A stretch of 64,000 bases of DNA from Hyaloperonospora brassicae (Eukaryota; Oomycota; Peronosporomycetes; Peronosporales; Peronosporaceae): assembly GCA_947650285.1 (NCBI GenBank), contig CANTFL010001446.1:547001-611000 (forward strand). The letters run 5' to 3'. Below the pieces are notes generated by a model. The model did not search any database. It saw nothing but the letters and a program-made list of their open reading frames with translations, and was not told where the DNA came from. The position numbers and the translations under genes are program-made. Below, in pieces: positions 43,301-55,800 of this stretch. The first letter of the stretch is position 1, and the number at the start of each line of letters is the position of its first letter.

Positions 43301-44623
43301 ATTCTAGTCATCTGATTGGCTTCAGCCAGAACAAATCCTGGCGTATGTATCAATAGGTCCACAAGCTAGTCAGTAGCTCAAGGTAAGCCGTATGCTTCTG
43401 GGGCGCTCACTCAACGATAAAACATATGCGTGTTGATCCTAGATCGCGTAAATGGAGGCAAGTGCTCTATAGCCACTTTTGCATTAATATAAATGGGTAC
43501 GTCATGTCGCTAGATGATAAACCTTCTCTGTCGTAATGCAACGTCCGCCATTTCTTCAAGGTTTTCCGAACAACATTCTTAAAACACAAAAAGTACGACA
43601 ATTTCGCTTGCGCAATGTCCATATCATTCTTCGGCATCGCTTCTCAATATAACGCGCAAAAATGTGTGCAGTGGCTTATGCTGCAGACACGCCTTCCGTA
43701 TCTCGAAAATATCACAGTATTGAATGGATGTTCTCGGTCGGATTGAGCACCTAGAATACGATACACGCAAGACAGGGTTCTAAGTCTTAGCCTAAATACA
43801 TACGTCTTCTTTCGACTAAATGTATTTGCTTGATAAGATCATGTTTTTGCATTAAATCGTTGTATAAAATATGCAATTTACACACAATTGAGTTTGCCGT
43901 TGCGGCATTTCACCAGTGACAAACCTAAGCGCGAGCCAAGTTCAAAGCCTTTTGACCTTTCGTATCGTTTTGCACAGAAAGTATCGTGGTCTCGTTTTAT
44001 TATGTGCCTCATACTTGGCGTCTACCCGTAAAATATGCAGAACGTAAGCTACTTTCGTGTCCTGGGACGTTTGGAATTTATGCTCGGGCTATATTTTCGT
44101 TTATAAAATTAGAAACGATGTCGATACGTCGCGACATGTTGTGGATAGTATAGCAGGCATGTGGACGGGTCAAGGCGATTGAAATGAAGTTACGAGAGAA
44201 TTACATGGTGAAGCGCAACGCGAGTGAGCACTAACAATTACATGGTGTACGCTGGTGGAAAGTGTTTGTATGAGTGGGGTACAAGGGACGCCGGAAATGG
44301 CTGAACTTGATTGCTGCACATATGTCCCTCTATCTATCGATTTAATTGAGCCATCCTTTTTTTTCGATACCTAACTCGGCTAGTATTACAAACAACAAAG
44401 TATACGATGCATCAATGTCATTTAAATGTTTTTTATGAGAATAATGATATCTAGATCAATGGAATGGCATCCTTGTACATTTAACATTATACAAAGGTTG
44501 TCGTTAGTCTACATGGATTTGACGGAGATGTAAAGAAATCAGTGTATTACTTTACTCATTTAATTGCAGGCCGCGTGCATAAAGATCGTCAATTTTGCAG
44601 CGTGTGCATCCATGACGTGCGAG
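40397..44623. other. AT-rich sequence, no gene seen
   Basis: No open frame longer than about 70 codons with any sign of coding. A short direct repeat of CCACCAGGT occurs near 40872-40890. The last few hundred bases must contain the 3' UTR of the effector gene on the minus strand. Confidence 0.4.
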
Positions 44624-45661
44624 TCAAAGTGCGGCTCTAGGCACCATCAACTCATTCCTCATTCTCCCTACCCCTTTCGCCTCTTTTCTCTCCCACATCG
44701 GTTTGATGAGTCGAGCGGAGGCCGCATTGCTATAGAACTTTAGCAGATCTTTTTCCGCTTCCTCGTCGAAATTGTGTTTCGCCCGGTATAGGACAATATA
44801 TTTGTGCATCAGGCCGAATGTCTGATCATAGCCAAACCTTCTGTTTTTTTTGTGATGCTCCATGAGCGATAGTAATTCATCGCGACGACCAAGCGGCAGT
44901 ATCTCGAATACATCTTGCGGAGTCAACCCCTTCCTTAGCCACTGCGGAAACAGTGTTTTCTCAACAAAGAGAGGAAACCTGTCAGTTACAGCATCTTGCA
45001 AGCGGTCGGCGTGAATCTCCATGCCAGGCACCCTACGAAGTAAGGCAGTAGCCTCTACCAGATCTTCGAGCTGAACACGGGGAAGAAGCTCGCCATCAAT
45101 CGTCTTTGCCTTGGTCATGTACTTGACGACATCATCATAAATTTGATATGGTTGCCGGGGTTTGATGACATCCTCAAGCAGCTTCACGAACTCATTCATC
45201 TTGATTACCTTCCCGTCCACGACAAGCGTTTTCGTTGCACCGAGCTTGCCGATATTGTCAGCGAGCACTCTAGAAGAATCACTCTTCAAGATGTTGCTGG
45301 CCGACCTGAAGAGTGTAGCTCTCTTATTTAGCCCCAAGATGTCGCTGGTCGACCTAAGAAGTGTGGCCCTCTTTTTTAGCCCCAAGATCTTGCTGGTCGA
45401 CCTAAGGAGTGTGCCCCCCCTAGTCAGCATCGGCGTTCCCCTATCCTCAATAGGCGAGTCTTTGTCTTCGGTCGTGCGTGCAGCGTGCTCGTGTAGCTTC
45501 CCAAACTTTGGTGCGACGACTATCGTCTCGTTCGGGCGAGGAGAAGCAGAGGGTGTGAGGCGAGCAGCAACGTAGGTCAAATTACCTTCAGTGGTTGCAG
45601 ATCCAGCAGTTCCTGCAGCAACGACCAACAAAACGGTGAGCACACAACTGAGCAGACGCAT
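44624..45661 (-). CDS. Secreted effector candidate with tandem repeats and WY-like helical domain
   Basis: 345 residues from the ATG at 45661 (the frame continues four codons upstream only through a GTG). Residues 1-21 (MRLLSCVLTVLLVVAAGTAG) are a typical oomycete signal peptide. No strict RxLR is present; a degenerate GKLH (54-57) is followed by acidic EDKD and EDR, similar in placement to RxLR/GKLR-dEER. Residues 84-131 form three 16-residue repeats built on TLLRSTSKILGLKKRA. The C-terminal 190 residues are helical, with FPQWLRKGLTPQDVFEILPL (Trp241) matching the W-motif style and a Tyr-rich helix at 278-292 matching the Y-motif style of WY effectors. Such proteins act inside or around host plant cells; the target cannot be inferred. 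Single exon, isolated in AT-rich DNA, as effectors often are. Confidence 0.78.
   Translation of the reverse strand: MRLLSCVLTVLLVVAAGTAGSATTEGNLTYVAARLTPSASPRPNETIVVAPKFGKLHEHAARTTEDKDSPIEDRGTPMLTRGGTLLRSTSKILGLKKRATLLRSTSDILGLNKRATLFRSASNILKSDSSRVLADNIGKLGATKTLVVDGKVIKMNEFVKLLEDVIKPRQPYQIYDDVVKYMTKAKTIDGELLPRVQLEDLVEATALLRRVPGMEIHADRLQDAVTDRFPLFVEKTLFPQWLRKGLTPQDVFEILPLGRRDELLSLMEHHKKNRRFGYDQTFGLMHKYIVLYRAKHNFDEEAEKDLLKFYSNAASARLIKPMWERKEAKGVGRMRNELMVPRAAL
45269..45412 (-). repeat. Three 48-bp in-frame tandem repeats in the effector gene
   Basis: Units of 16 codons: the first two are very similar (TLLRSTSKILGL and TLLRSTSDILGL), the third is diverged (TLFRSASNILKS). Length is a multiple of three so the frame is kept. 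Confidence 0.9.
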
Positions 45662-45689
45662 GTTTTCACTCACTCGCTGCCACCCAATC

Positions 45690-45701
45690 GCGAAATGGGA
45701 G
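45690..45701 (-). promoter_or_regulatory. Possible oomycete initiator element of the effector gene
   Basis: Minus strand CTCCCATTTCGC, about 30 nt upstream of the ATG, fits the pyrimidine-CA-W-T-pyrimidine style of oomycete Inr elements, and a GATTGGGTGG box follows it. Assignment is by resemblance only. Confidence 0.35.
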
Positions 45702-46056
45702 ACGTACGCTGCATTCTTTATGGCCGGTAATTATTGCTGATACACCGGGACTATTCCGGTCAATTTCCGTTGAATTCACGAAAACTAGTCCGTACTTCCT
45801 CTGAGCGTACATGATGGGCTTCCCCAAGAACAGCTGTCATCTTCAACACTGATGCTCAGTATTGCTCGCTTGTCACACGTACATAGCTGATACATGATTC
45901 GAGCCTGAGCTAATACCGTGATGTCCTGCGAATGCACAAACCCAAATTTGCTTAAAAGCTTCAAGTGGAAAGATCAAAAAGAGCAAAATAGTACCGATAG
46001 GCATTGATGGCTAAGCCTTTCTTTTACTGCGACACGGTCACCATCCGAGCTCATAA
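45702..46056. other. Effector upstream region
   Basis: No coding sequence seen. It presumably holds the regulatory sequence of the effector gene, ending at the MITE candidate. Confidence 0.35.
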
Positions 46057-46058
46057 TA

Positions 46059-46240
46059 CAGTAGAACCCCTCTAAGCTAATTTTTTATTTGCTAATAACC
46101 GCTTGTAGTTGTCAAACGTCTCCACCGACGTTGGACAAAAGAGGTAGACCACGTGACTACTCAACCCCCTTACCCAATACCCTCTACTACCTCATACTAG
46201 TTTCTCCACCAAATCATATTAGGAACGAAGGGCTCTACTG
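46059..46240. mobile_element. Pogo-like MITE candidate
   Basis: 182 bp with imperfect terminal inverted repeats: left CAGTAGAACCCCTCTAAG, right (reversed) CAGTAGAGCCCTTCGTT. TA precedes the left end (46057-46058) but TT follows the right, so the duplication is decayed. No coding capacity. The left end resembles the TIR of the intact pogo-like element (shared CAGT, CCCTCT and TAAG words), so mobilisation by a related transposase is plausible. It sits about 400 bp upstream of the effector start. Confidence 0.6.
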
Positions 46241-49200
46241 TTGCAAGCATATCGAGATACAACAGACAGCCTACAAGCTCCAGACCAGATAGAGGGCGGT
46301 GGCTTGAAGAGGCAATGTACACGGCTACAAGGTCCAAAAGAGAGTGCTGCAATGTCCACACATGCACCAAGGAAATGTTTTTGCTAAACACCCTTTATCT
46401 ATCGTCAATGCGAAAGCACTGGAAATATGGACTTCTTTGAATTGAGCATCTCATTTCAGCCGAAAATGCTCTCGCGATTCCCACAGGTGTATATCTTCTA
46501 AGCTGACAGCGAGTGTCCCACGGAAGCAGGCGCCTTTTCCGAGCACAATAGTGCGGGCGCGATTGTCTCTGTTTACAGAAGATGTCCAGACCAGACGGCT
46601 TCCTTCTATGCGACTTGCGCACGCACCTGCGCGCTGACCCGTCAATCACGACTCGATTACATCGACTTTCTGACTCCCACTGGAACCCAAAAAAGAGAGC
46701 GCAAAGGTCATCAGCTGAGAAGCACGCGCTTTGTATGCCCGAAGGCGGTACAAAAAGCCTGCGTAGAGTCCTCCCGGTCTGAACATCGCGCAGGCTCTAT
46801 CGAGGCATACACGGCTGCGGGTGTGCGTGTGGTCACATCCTATGATTAAGAACGTAGACAAACGTACCTAACACGCGCAACGCAATGGGTGCATAAGCCT
46901 GTGCTGGATCAAAGGCGGTGTTGCCAGCAAGACAAAGTGACGAAGAGTGTAACTATACCAAAACGAAACGTCCATGTGTCGATGTCATTGCCTAGTGGAT
47001 CGAACTAACATGCACAACGTCTACTAGGCCACCCGTATCAAATGCGATGAAGCAATGGGACCAGACGATCAGAGGCTCCGCAAATCTAGTCTGAATGTCC
47101 GACACTGTCAAAACGATTTACAACGACACGTACCATGCGGAGCCGGTCTTATTTACACATCACACATGCCTAGCGCAGGACGCAGACGACACTCCACCGA
47201 CCGCCTTTGTCAGCATTGTTTGCCAGCTTTGTACCTTGCGCAAATCAAGAAGATGTTGACGCTGCTCTTGGACTCGGCCGTGTCTTTTCCGCGGAAAGGG
47301 TCCTGCGCGAGTCAATGGGCAAAGAACGCGGTACCTTTTGCCGCTTTGTGGTTGCGTAGATCATACCGCCCAGAGTCTCGACCTCGGCGCGGCTGCGTTC
47401 GCTGACGTTACATAGACAATCAGGCTCTTGTGACGCACAGCGAACAGTGCTCGAACGATCGACGAACAAATCTCGTAATGTTGTCGTCTGCCGTCGATGC
47501 GCCAGGTCTCGCCTCCCGCCCGTTTTGGAGTCGTGCCGACCACTTTATTTGCGCCTATGGTTCCAGGTAAACGGAGTAGTAGGTCAACGAGTATTGCTTT
47601 AATCACAGCTGTGGTGGTATTCGATGCGATCGAAAGAGCAGCTTCGTCGTCCACGCAGTTAGCTAGTGACTGTGTCGGGACTGTGGTATGACTAGTTCTC
47701 GATTCGAGTTTACCTGCAGCAAGCAAGAGGTGGCATGTCTAGCTCAGCAAACGGTTGTGCTCCCATACAACATCGAGCACGGCTGACATTGTCGACAAAG
47801 TTTCCTTTAGTAGGCGTAAACACCTGAGCTTCAACACAATGAACCCCCGACAACAGGCACTGAGACCGTCTGAGGAATGAAAGACAGCAATGAGGCGAGG
47901 ACTTGTTTGCACGGAACTTAGTCGAGTCTGCAGCACCCGATGGAGACGAGGGAAACCGCCACTAGCGTTTTGAACTGGTTGGCACTGAAGTCCACTGCTG
48001 CCCAACTGGCAGCCAGACGAAGTTCGTCACGCTTTCGATTGCCATCGATTGTAGTGCATGTTATCGGCAGCGTCGGCGCTTTTGGCGACGTAATTTGTCA
48101 TTACTTCCCAATGCAGTCATGCTTCCGTGCAGCTCGAAGCCGTGCAGAAGGAGAAAAGTCACGGCGCAAATGCCGCTACAACAGTTCCTCGACATCCCTT
48201 CATGACCGCGTTGTCCGAAATGCGTCGCCATCACAAGATCTCGATCCCCCACATATCGTCAAGTTCAGTTCCCTCTACCAGACCACTCTCACCCCATGCG
48301 AGCGGTGGCCCGTACGGCAGGGATCGAAACGCAACTGAAAAAGGGGTTCCTGCACGTTGAGCAGCTACAGCAACTGTCACATCGGTACAGCGAGCAGACT
48401 TGTCTTGTATGGGTACAACGTTTTCTAGCGTCAGATGGCGAGAAGTTGGACGTCGAGCTCCGGAAGCGACGAGAGCCGCAACCGAGCAGGCTGGAGCTGA
48501 TGATGATCCTAATCGTCGAGGCCGAACGAGCAGAGAAGAACGAATTCGTCGACAAGCACAAGGACGCGCTTCGAGGCTGAAATGAGGGAACCAAAGAGGT
48601 CAAAGCGTCGCATGTTGCACGTCCGAGAGCCAGTCGACTCGTCGTCAAACGACACCACCGGGACGCGTCGTTTGCATTCCAATGGAAGCAAGTCCAGCTG
48701 CTCTGGCCAAGCATGTGGTCAAGCCATACATCGCAAAACAACCGTTTTCGAGCGAGAGCAACAGTCTACGACTCTCCTGGAAGACGCGTACAGCATCGTC
48801 TCTCTGGCCTCCAGAGGCACAGGCACGCGGTCTGAACTGCGAACATCCATCTGCGCCAATGCAGAGGGGCCGGACTAAACTTGCCACCGGCACTCAGCAC
48901 CCCCATGGTCCTTGGTCTGATGACACGCTGCTTCACACAGGTCGGCGCGCTTTGTGTCAAGCCACATCCACGACAAAATGGTTATGCCATAGCATCTCCA
49001 TGGCGGCAGACACTTCGACACCTCTATCACACCTCTTCGATTGCGTGACGCGCACCAATGACGTGGCCTCTTGTACTTCCTGCAAACAAGCGTAATCTCC
49101 ACGACGGCAGACACGACCACCACTGCCCTACCACGGACACACCACGGAACTTGCTTGGCTTTGATCATGGCGCTGCTTGTGTGTGGGTGTGTGGCTGTGG

Positions 49201-52200
49201 CTGTGGCAACGACGAGGCCGATACGAAGCTTCGCGCAGGATCGGGTTGTTCTCCATCTCACGGCTGCCCAAGCAGACGACGACGACGGGCCTGTTGTCGT
49301 TGTTGTAACCAGCTGTCGTAGTGGATCCGCTCTGCTCGAGACTTCCTCGCACCGCAGTCTCTCGCTCTCTGGCCCACTCGTTGTCGACCGCGTCGCGTAA
49401 GTACGTCGCAACTCGCACTCTCATCGGTTGCGTCGTCACGAACGTCTGCTTTCGTTTGCCGTCACGACTCGTCAGCTGTCTGATGAACGGCTTCTGCTTT
49501 GATTCCCATAAATCACTTCTCCGACGACGATATGGGTATTCGCGAGACCACTGCGAGTCCCGCTGACGGCCCATGCAGGGAACAAGTCCACGAGCAGTAA
49601 TGGCGACACTCACTCGAGATGGAGCACCCCGTTCGTGTCACCACCTATCGACTCTGTGCGTGATCGTCGCCAACATTGTAGTCGTCAGAGGCGGCGCTGT
49701 TGCCATCGACTGTCATTGAAGAGCTTATGCCCGTTCGCCTGCCGCCACTTCGTTCTGCCAGCGTGTCACTGTCACTGCTCTTTGCGTAGCAAGACAGACG
49801 ACGATACGGCGATGGCGGTAGCTCACAGACGACACCAACAACGACATGGACATGGTAAGTGCGATATCGAAAGCCTCGCGTAGCATCGTCTGCCGAGGGT
49901 CGTGACTTAGTCCGTGGGAACGACGTCTTCTAAACGCCAAGAACGCAGCGAGGATGACGGGAGCAGAGCCATTTGAGCTGTAACGAGACAGAAATGGCTG
50001 CAGGTGGGGAGCAGAGCAGATAAAGCGTTTGCTGAAGTCACGAAGCGTGAGACGTGTAGCAACGAGTGTGTCTGTCGCGCGACACTGCTCGAAAGTGACA
50101 CCAGATGAACGTGCTGCGGTATTCAGGTGCTGTATGGGTGATTGACCTCTTCAACATACTTCATATCTGTGGCATGAAGCATGTCAAAGCGGTCGGCTAC
50201 CCACGAACAGCAATGCTAGTGCAGAGACGCGAAGCGGAACCGGGATGACACAGCAAGGCACCTGCAACTGGCTCCTCACCTGTTCGAGAAGGCCGATGTG
50301 GAGAATCACAGCTCTGCGTGGCAGTCGAGACGATGGGTACGGCAGCGGCATGGGCGACGAAGCTGATGGCTGTGGAGCATTGATTGTGAACTCTAAAGAG
50401 ACGGCGGTGATGTATTGTGGAGCAAGTACGTGCGGCGCAGCTATATGGGTACGCTCGAGTCCTGTGGGACGGATGTGATCGGACAGACGGTCGAGGCGCT
50501 AGTGGTGTGCAGTAGGCTGTATAAGGCCTTTCGCATCGCTCGTATTGGGGACCCGGGAAGAAGCAGACAAGTTGTGACGCCAAGAAGCGCGTGTTGCTTC
50601 CAATCGTCTGCAAGATGAAGACATGTTTTCTTGCTGCACAACTTGTCGCAGAAAAAGCAGCAGTTAACGCTGGATGGACATGGCGACGCAGCGATGTACA
50701 TCTTATGGCTGAGTGCCACGACGACCGTATTGAACTCCAGAGCCTCGTATCGATCGGGTGCTCTAGCGTCGCACAAAGTTGCACGGATACTTTTCTTTTC
50801 GGGTGGGGTCTATACTGCAGCGACGCTGTCATTGATTGTTTTGCCGTACGAGTGCTTGCCGTCACTGACTCTGATGGACACGGGGCGGCATTGGCCAGCG
50901 ATGCCAACATGTTTGTTTCGAATGCGCATTACGTGCGCGCATGCTTTGACTGGGTATGTGCCACACCGCACTTCTCCCCGATCCGAGTTCTTGGCGAGGG
51001 CAGATGGTGATGGGCCATGTCTCACGTGTGTCACACGCAAAGCCCGGCGCTTGAATATCGATTGGTCTGCAGGCGCTACATATATCGCTTCGAGTGTTGT
51101 CACCCCTATATGACCGACTGCGTTCGAACTGGCAATTGCCGTAGCTTCTCGTTCTATCCTTTCACGCTGTCAAGCGTTTGTTCATCGTCGACGCCGTATG
51201 GATCCATGAGCATGTTTGCTGAGTACGTTCCGTCGCACCTTCTCGCATGCAGCATTGTATAAGATATTGGCGACGACGTATCTTCTCGAGGTGCAGTAAA
51301 GGACCACCTGAGTGTGCGTTGACTGGAGATCCTTGCGCACCTGCGGGTCGTCAACCTCTGGTGGGGCTGCGCAGTATCCGCGCCATCCTCCGATCCTGTC
51401 GGATAATATTTGGCTTTCCGCCGGCCTTGTTGTTGTTGAGTCAGCGGCCAAAGCCAGCCGCAATCGGACAGCAAATATGCACTTCTTCATGGACTCGCAT
51501 CCGTATTCATAGACATCGATGGGTGAGCTCTGCAATCCGTCCTAGTGTTTTTGCACGCGCTACTGTCCCGAGGAGTGCCGTGGCGACTGTCCGCCGAACG
51601 AGGAAGAGAAAGGTAAGATCAATGTTAGGAGTTCCCGCTTGTGAAAGCGCGATGGACTGAGCGAGCGTACGGTAGTCGATGACACGTTGATGTGGTGCAT
51701 TCGCCGATCGCTGTACTCGCTGGAACAATAGCAAGACTCCGTACTGCGGTGTACTGAAGTTATTGTCACTGTCAAACCCAGTAGCAAAGACGCTTTCGCA
51801 ATGGAAGTTTGTTGGACGGATGTGCAATAGATGTGCTGCCTTAACCCGTTCAGCGAGACTTTCGCGAGACTTTCGGTAGAAACGACAGCGTTAAGACAAA
51901 ATCATTGTTTGTCACTACGTGGTGTGATGACTTATAGAGCCATATAATACGCAGACCGCCGTTCGGGTCTTTTTTTCGGTACAGCCGAAAATGTACTCAT
52001 GTTGCTGAAATGCAGTCATTCACGAAAATGAACGTTGCCACTGTTTGATGAAGAATCACCACGAGTCGAATGATGTGCGGCTTACTACAAATACAATTAC
52101 AAACGTACCTTCATGAGTAGCTATATGTTCGTGACGACATGATATATCATCTTACCACTACGAACAGCTTCTCAATGTAACGACTAAATATCTTTCATTA

Positions 52201-52375
52201 GCACTGCGTATTTGGTTCCGCATGCATTCATGTGACCACCTACTATTGGACATACCTAATTTCGTCATATTCCACTGTCATGCTTTAATTATGTTCTTTT
52301 TTTGTTGTCTCATGCTGCCTCGAAACGTATTTGTCATTTTTAGAGCATTGAGTCATCGCCATTGCATCGCAGTGC
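46241..52375. other. GC-richer island, gene-like but unassigned
   Basis: Composition rises to roughly balanced GC from about 46.4 to 51.9 kb and many overlapping frames of 60-240 codons appear on both strands, e.g. 47361-47726 minus (IASNTTTAVIKAILVDLLLRL), 48127-48580 plus, 50197-50910 minus and 50415-51113 plus (ALVVCSRLYKAFRIARIGD; ARILFFSGGVYTAATLSLIV, membrane-like). Frames hand over to each other as expected for decayed or multi-intron genes. Two GTAAGT donors occur at 49397 and about 49856. No domain could be recognised, so no gene is claimed other than the low-confidence exon below. Confidence 0.45.
49167..49396 (+). CDS. Possible first exon of a secreted or membrane protein (tentative)
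   Basis: From the ATG at 49167 the text MALLVCGCVAVAVATTRP looks like a signal peptide, followed by QDRVVLHLTAAQADDDDGP and a Val-rich stretch. The frame runs directly into a consensus donor GTAAGT at 49397. Downstream coding-like text near 49690-49790 (VIEELMPVRLPPLRSASVS) may belong to the same gene, but the acceptor could not be fixed. The opposite strand is also open here, so this may be a shadow. Confidence 0.2.
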
Positions 52376-52842
52376 TGATACGGGGCACGCTCTTGCTCAG
52401 ATAACTGAGCAAGGCCTTGTATTGATAACATTACAGGGTGCGTACGCCCGACGTCACGTACACGTGGCGTGAGGAAGCGCGACCAAGACAATACAGAACC
52501 CAAAACTCTGTCTTAAGGAAAAAGTAGAACTGTTATTATATATAGTTATTTTCTTACTGAATCATCTTTCGTCTCAATCTAACTATATTGAACTACTGTC
52601 TCATAGAAGGGTCTTCTTTCCACCATTTATTGCGCGCGTCCAGCAGCAATTTGTGGTTCACTTAGTTGATGTACCGTGTACATCAACTATGTAATGGAAC
52701 CCTCCTCGGATATTACCCCTACAGGTAATAATCTGACAACATCACTTTTCTTTTGTGATGTTGATTGAATGTTATCAAAAAAGATAAATTTCAAAATTGG
52801 TACTTATGTACCGATTTTTATGTAACGGCTCACCCCGTATCA
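52376..52842 (-). repeat. Solo LTR related to G1
   Basis: 467 bp, reading TGATACGGGG...CCCCGTATCA on the minus strand, flanked by AGTGC (52371-52375) and AGTTC (52843-52847), a near-match target duplication. Blocks shared with the G1 LTR in order: a GTTGAT...ATCAAC hairpin followed by GGACGCGCGCAAT/AGACGCGCGCAAT, AACAGTTCTACTTTT, CGCTTCCTC, GTCGGGCG and GTGCCCCGT at the end. No internal element sequence follows on either side, so it arose by LTR-LTR recombination. Confidence 0.85.
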
Positions 52843-55800
52843 AGTTCCGTCTCATTTAAAAAAATGTACAGCTATATCGACACGACGACGGGAACCTCAT
52901 CCAACAAAGTTTGATGTCAGATCTGGCTCTAGGGATAGAAATTAACATGTCCTTAAAAAAGATGAAAAGATTTATGTAAGGCCACGCTTGGAGCGTAAAT
53001 GCATTATTTCCTTCTGGCATACTAGATGCCTAGGGTCTCAAAACTATCGGTAATTACTGTATGGTAAACGAGAAATAATAAATACAATGTACGTTGCTCT
53101 ATTTAACATTGCAGGAAACCATGCAAAAACTCGCATAGGGTACATTAGTGATGCAACTTTACGCATTTAAAATAGTTTTATGCTATATTTATCTTTATAT
53201 TAACGTGTCGATCAGTATATGTGATTGCCTGATGCACCTTTTCAAATTCGAGAAAACAGAATCTTTGCTTATGACGGATCCTGTAAAATATTACGCGAAT
53301 CAACGGCATTCTTATTCATAGTAGGTGCAATACGTGAATTTTGCTACTTGAATTACGATAGGAGCATTTTTATGCTTCCATGACATAATTAAGCTGTCAA
53401 TGCTTTGGGTTATTAGCATACGTTATAGGGTTATAATCTTATAAATGTTATTGTAAAAATTCATGTATGAAGTGCGGGGTTATTTGGAACAGCAATTTAT
53501 TTGTCTGAAAACGCCACACTAGACACTACCTATCGATTGCCGGCAACTATATAGTGCATGTATCGAATATCGAAGACACCAAAGCAACAATTAGTTATGG
53601 CATATCTTGCGATGCAGAAGCAGTTCACAATTACACTTACATTACGCTTCGGACCACCACGACGCATAGATCATTTTCATAATCAAGGTTGTTTATATAG
53701 CTTTCAAGTGAAAAATGAGAAATTGAGAACAAACTTATATATTTTTAATCGACTTATGACCTAGGACAGTCTTTTTGCGAAGCAATAGATTTTTTCGTGC
53801 CATTCAAGCGAAAAGCCTAATAAAGCGTCAGTCTTTCTATAAGGACCTATAAATTGCAATTATTGTAGCGACCTGCCGCTCTTTGTGCCCAAAATAATAC
53901 AACAAACGATACAAACAGCATCGAAGGCGTTCTACTTCGTTACGGAAGAGCAATTTTGTTTCATGGCTGGCAGTGCAGACAAAAGGTCATCAAACTAGCG
54001 CCAGCAAATAGTTCGACGACGTTGTGTATTATCGACGAGAATACTATCCTTTCGCGCTCAAACTGATTTTCTTTTTTCATAGTCTAACGATAGTGTACAC
54101 GGTAATCAAGGTGCATTTTACATATTCACTTTTTAGCAACGTCAGCAAATGCGACGAGCAGTTGTTTGTATTAAATCACAAGTGCACATTCGCGAAAAAG
54201 AAATTTGCATGTATTAGGTCGTAGCGTGGAACGCGTTCACACGCCACTAACGGATATGATACTTTAATTGGTAGGTGATACATACTAATTAAGGATATAC
54301 TAGGTTTGACGTTGTAATATTCTTACTATTCGAACAAACCTTTGTACCAATAAAATAACTTTCAAAGTTTTATTAAATGGCACCTTCTTGGTACGAGGAC
54401 GTACATAATTACTGTTAGTCTCTTATTGACGATAAGCAGCTTCTGTAATCTCTAACTAATGACAGGATGAATCGTCATGCATTAATAATGTTTCCTATAT
54501 AAAGTTACTATGATAACTAGTTACGGTACAAGACAAGGAATAATTATCGATAATATCATACGTAATGTTCAAAACCCTATTTTCATCAGAAAGCAATTGC
54601 TTTCTAGCATGTTAAACGTGTACACTAAGTCCTGTAACTTTGAAATATTAAATATTTGACAGACATGAAGAATACCTCTCTTTAATTCGTACAACATGAG
54701 AAATCTCACGCCTTTCAACACAATTTTCTAGAATATGAAACATCTTACGTTTTTTAGCCTAAACCCGTAGAAATTGAAGCCTACAAGCCGTGGCTATAAG
54801 ACGTAATTGTTCTTACTGAATTTATTTTTAGAATCCATTAGGTCAATGATAGTACATCTTTGAATGTGTGCGTATATCACATTTTCTGAGGACTAGCATA
54901 CTGCTGAAATTACAATAATGTTAAAAGACGAGAGTAGATGCAAGCTCGACGTATACATGACGATGCTCGTTGCTTTACGCACATTTGCATGTGCCCAAAA
55001 ATAGCTGCATAAACGCCGGATATGCTCGTTGATATTGTCTTTCTATATAATTATATAACATGATGGGCGAGTCGAAAGGTGATTTTTCAGCTCATACTAC
55101 GTATAGCTTACATAAAAATTATATAGGATAGATGAATGTATCGACGTAGCAATAACATATGTATATGAATTTATAGAAGTTGAGGTTTATACCAAGGTAA
55201 ACAGAACATGATCTTTGCCACACACCTTGCTAAAAGATGCTTTTTAAGCTTAGCATCTACCGTGATTGCTACAAGTACCTGTAGCTGACTACGTAGACTA
55301 ATTAGATTTGCATACTTTGCTAACAATATTGGATGTATTTGATTTATACCCCTACCTTAATGTCCAACTCATACGTTGATTAATCTGTATTCTATCGACA
55401 TTGCTTCGTACTCACTCATATCAAGCATAAAAAGGGATGTAAATTCTTGTAATATCCACGACAGCAGATCTATATCTAATACTTACTACAAAAATAATAG
55501 TTGCTGCATCTAGACTGGGCTTGGCTTAATATGCTGATCGAAAATCGTCGCTAGGTATTTCTTAATTCGTACATTTAATACCGCTAATGTATTTCTTAAA
55601 ATAATTACGGATGAAGATTGATGTCCTCTGGTCAGGTATATATATTATATCCTTACTTGCACCGACCACACGATTAAATCATTTTCAATAAAGTAGATCA
55701 TCTTCGCCCTACTACGTAAAAAATGACATACTATCAATAAATTAGTATATGCGCCACTGCGGTCAATTATTTACACTTGACCTGAAGACCCTTTTTTCCA

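Noticed and set aside
45662..45673. Effector start four codons upstream
   Set aside because: GTG codon; ATG at 45661 starts directly with the signal peptide.
46451..46645. Protein kinase glycine-loop-like text on the minus strand (VLGKGACFRGTLAV)
   Set aside because: No following kinase motifs (VAIK, HRD, DFG) in any frame nearby.
50197..50910. 237-codon minus-strand frame as a gene
   Set aside because: Low-complexity Ser/Thr/Arg text typical of a shadow frame opposite GC-rich coding-like sequence; no motif.
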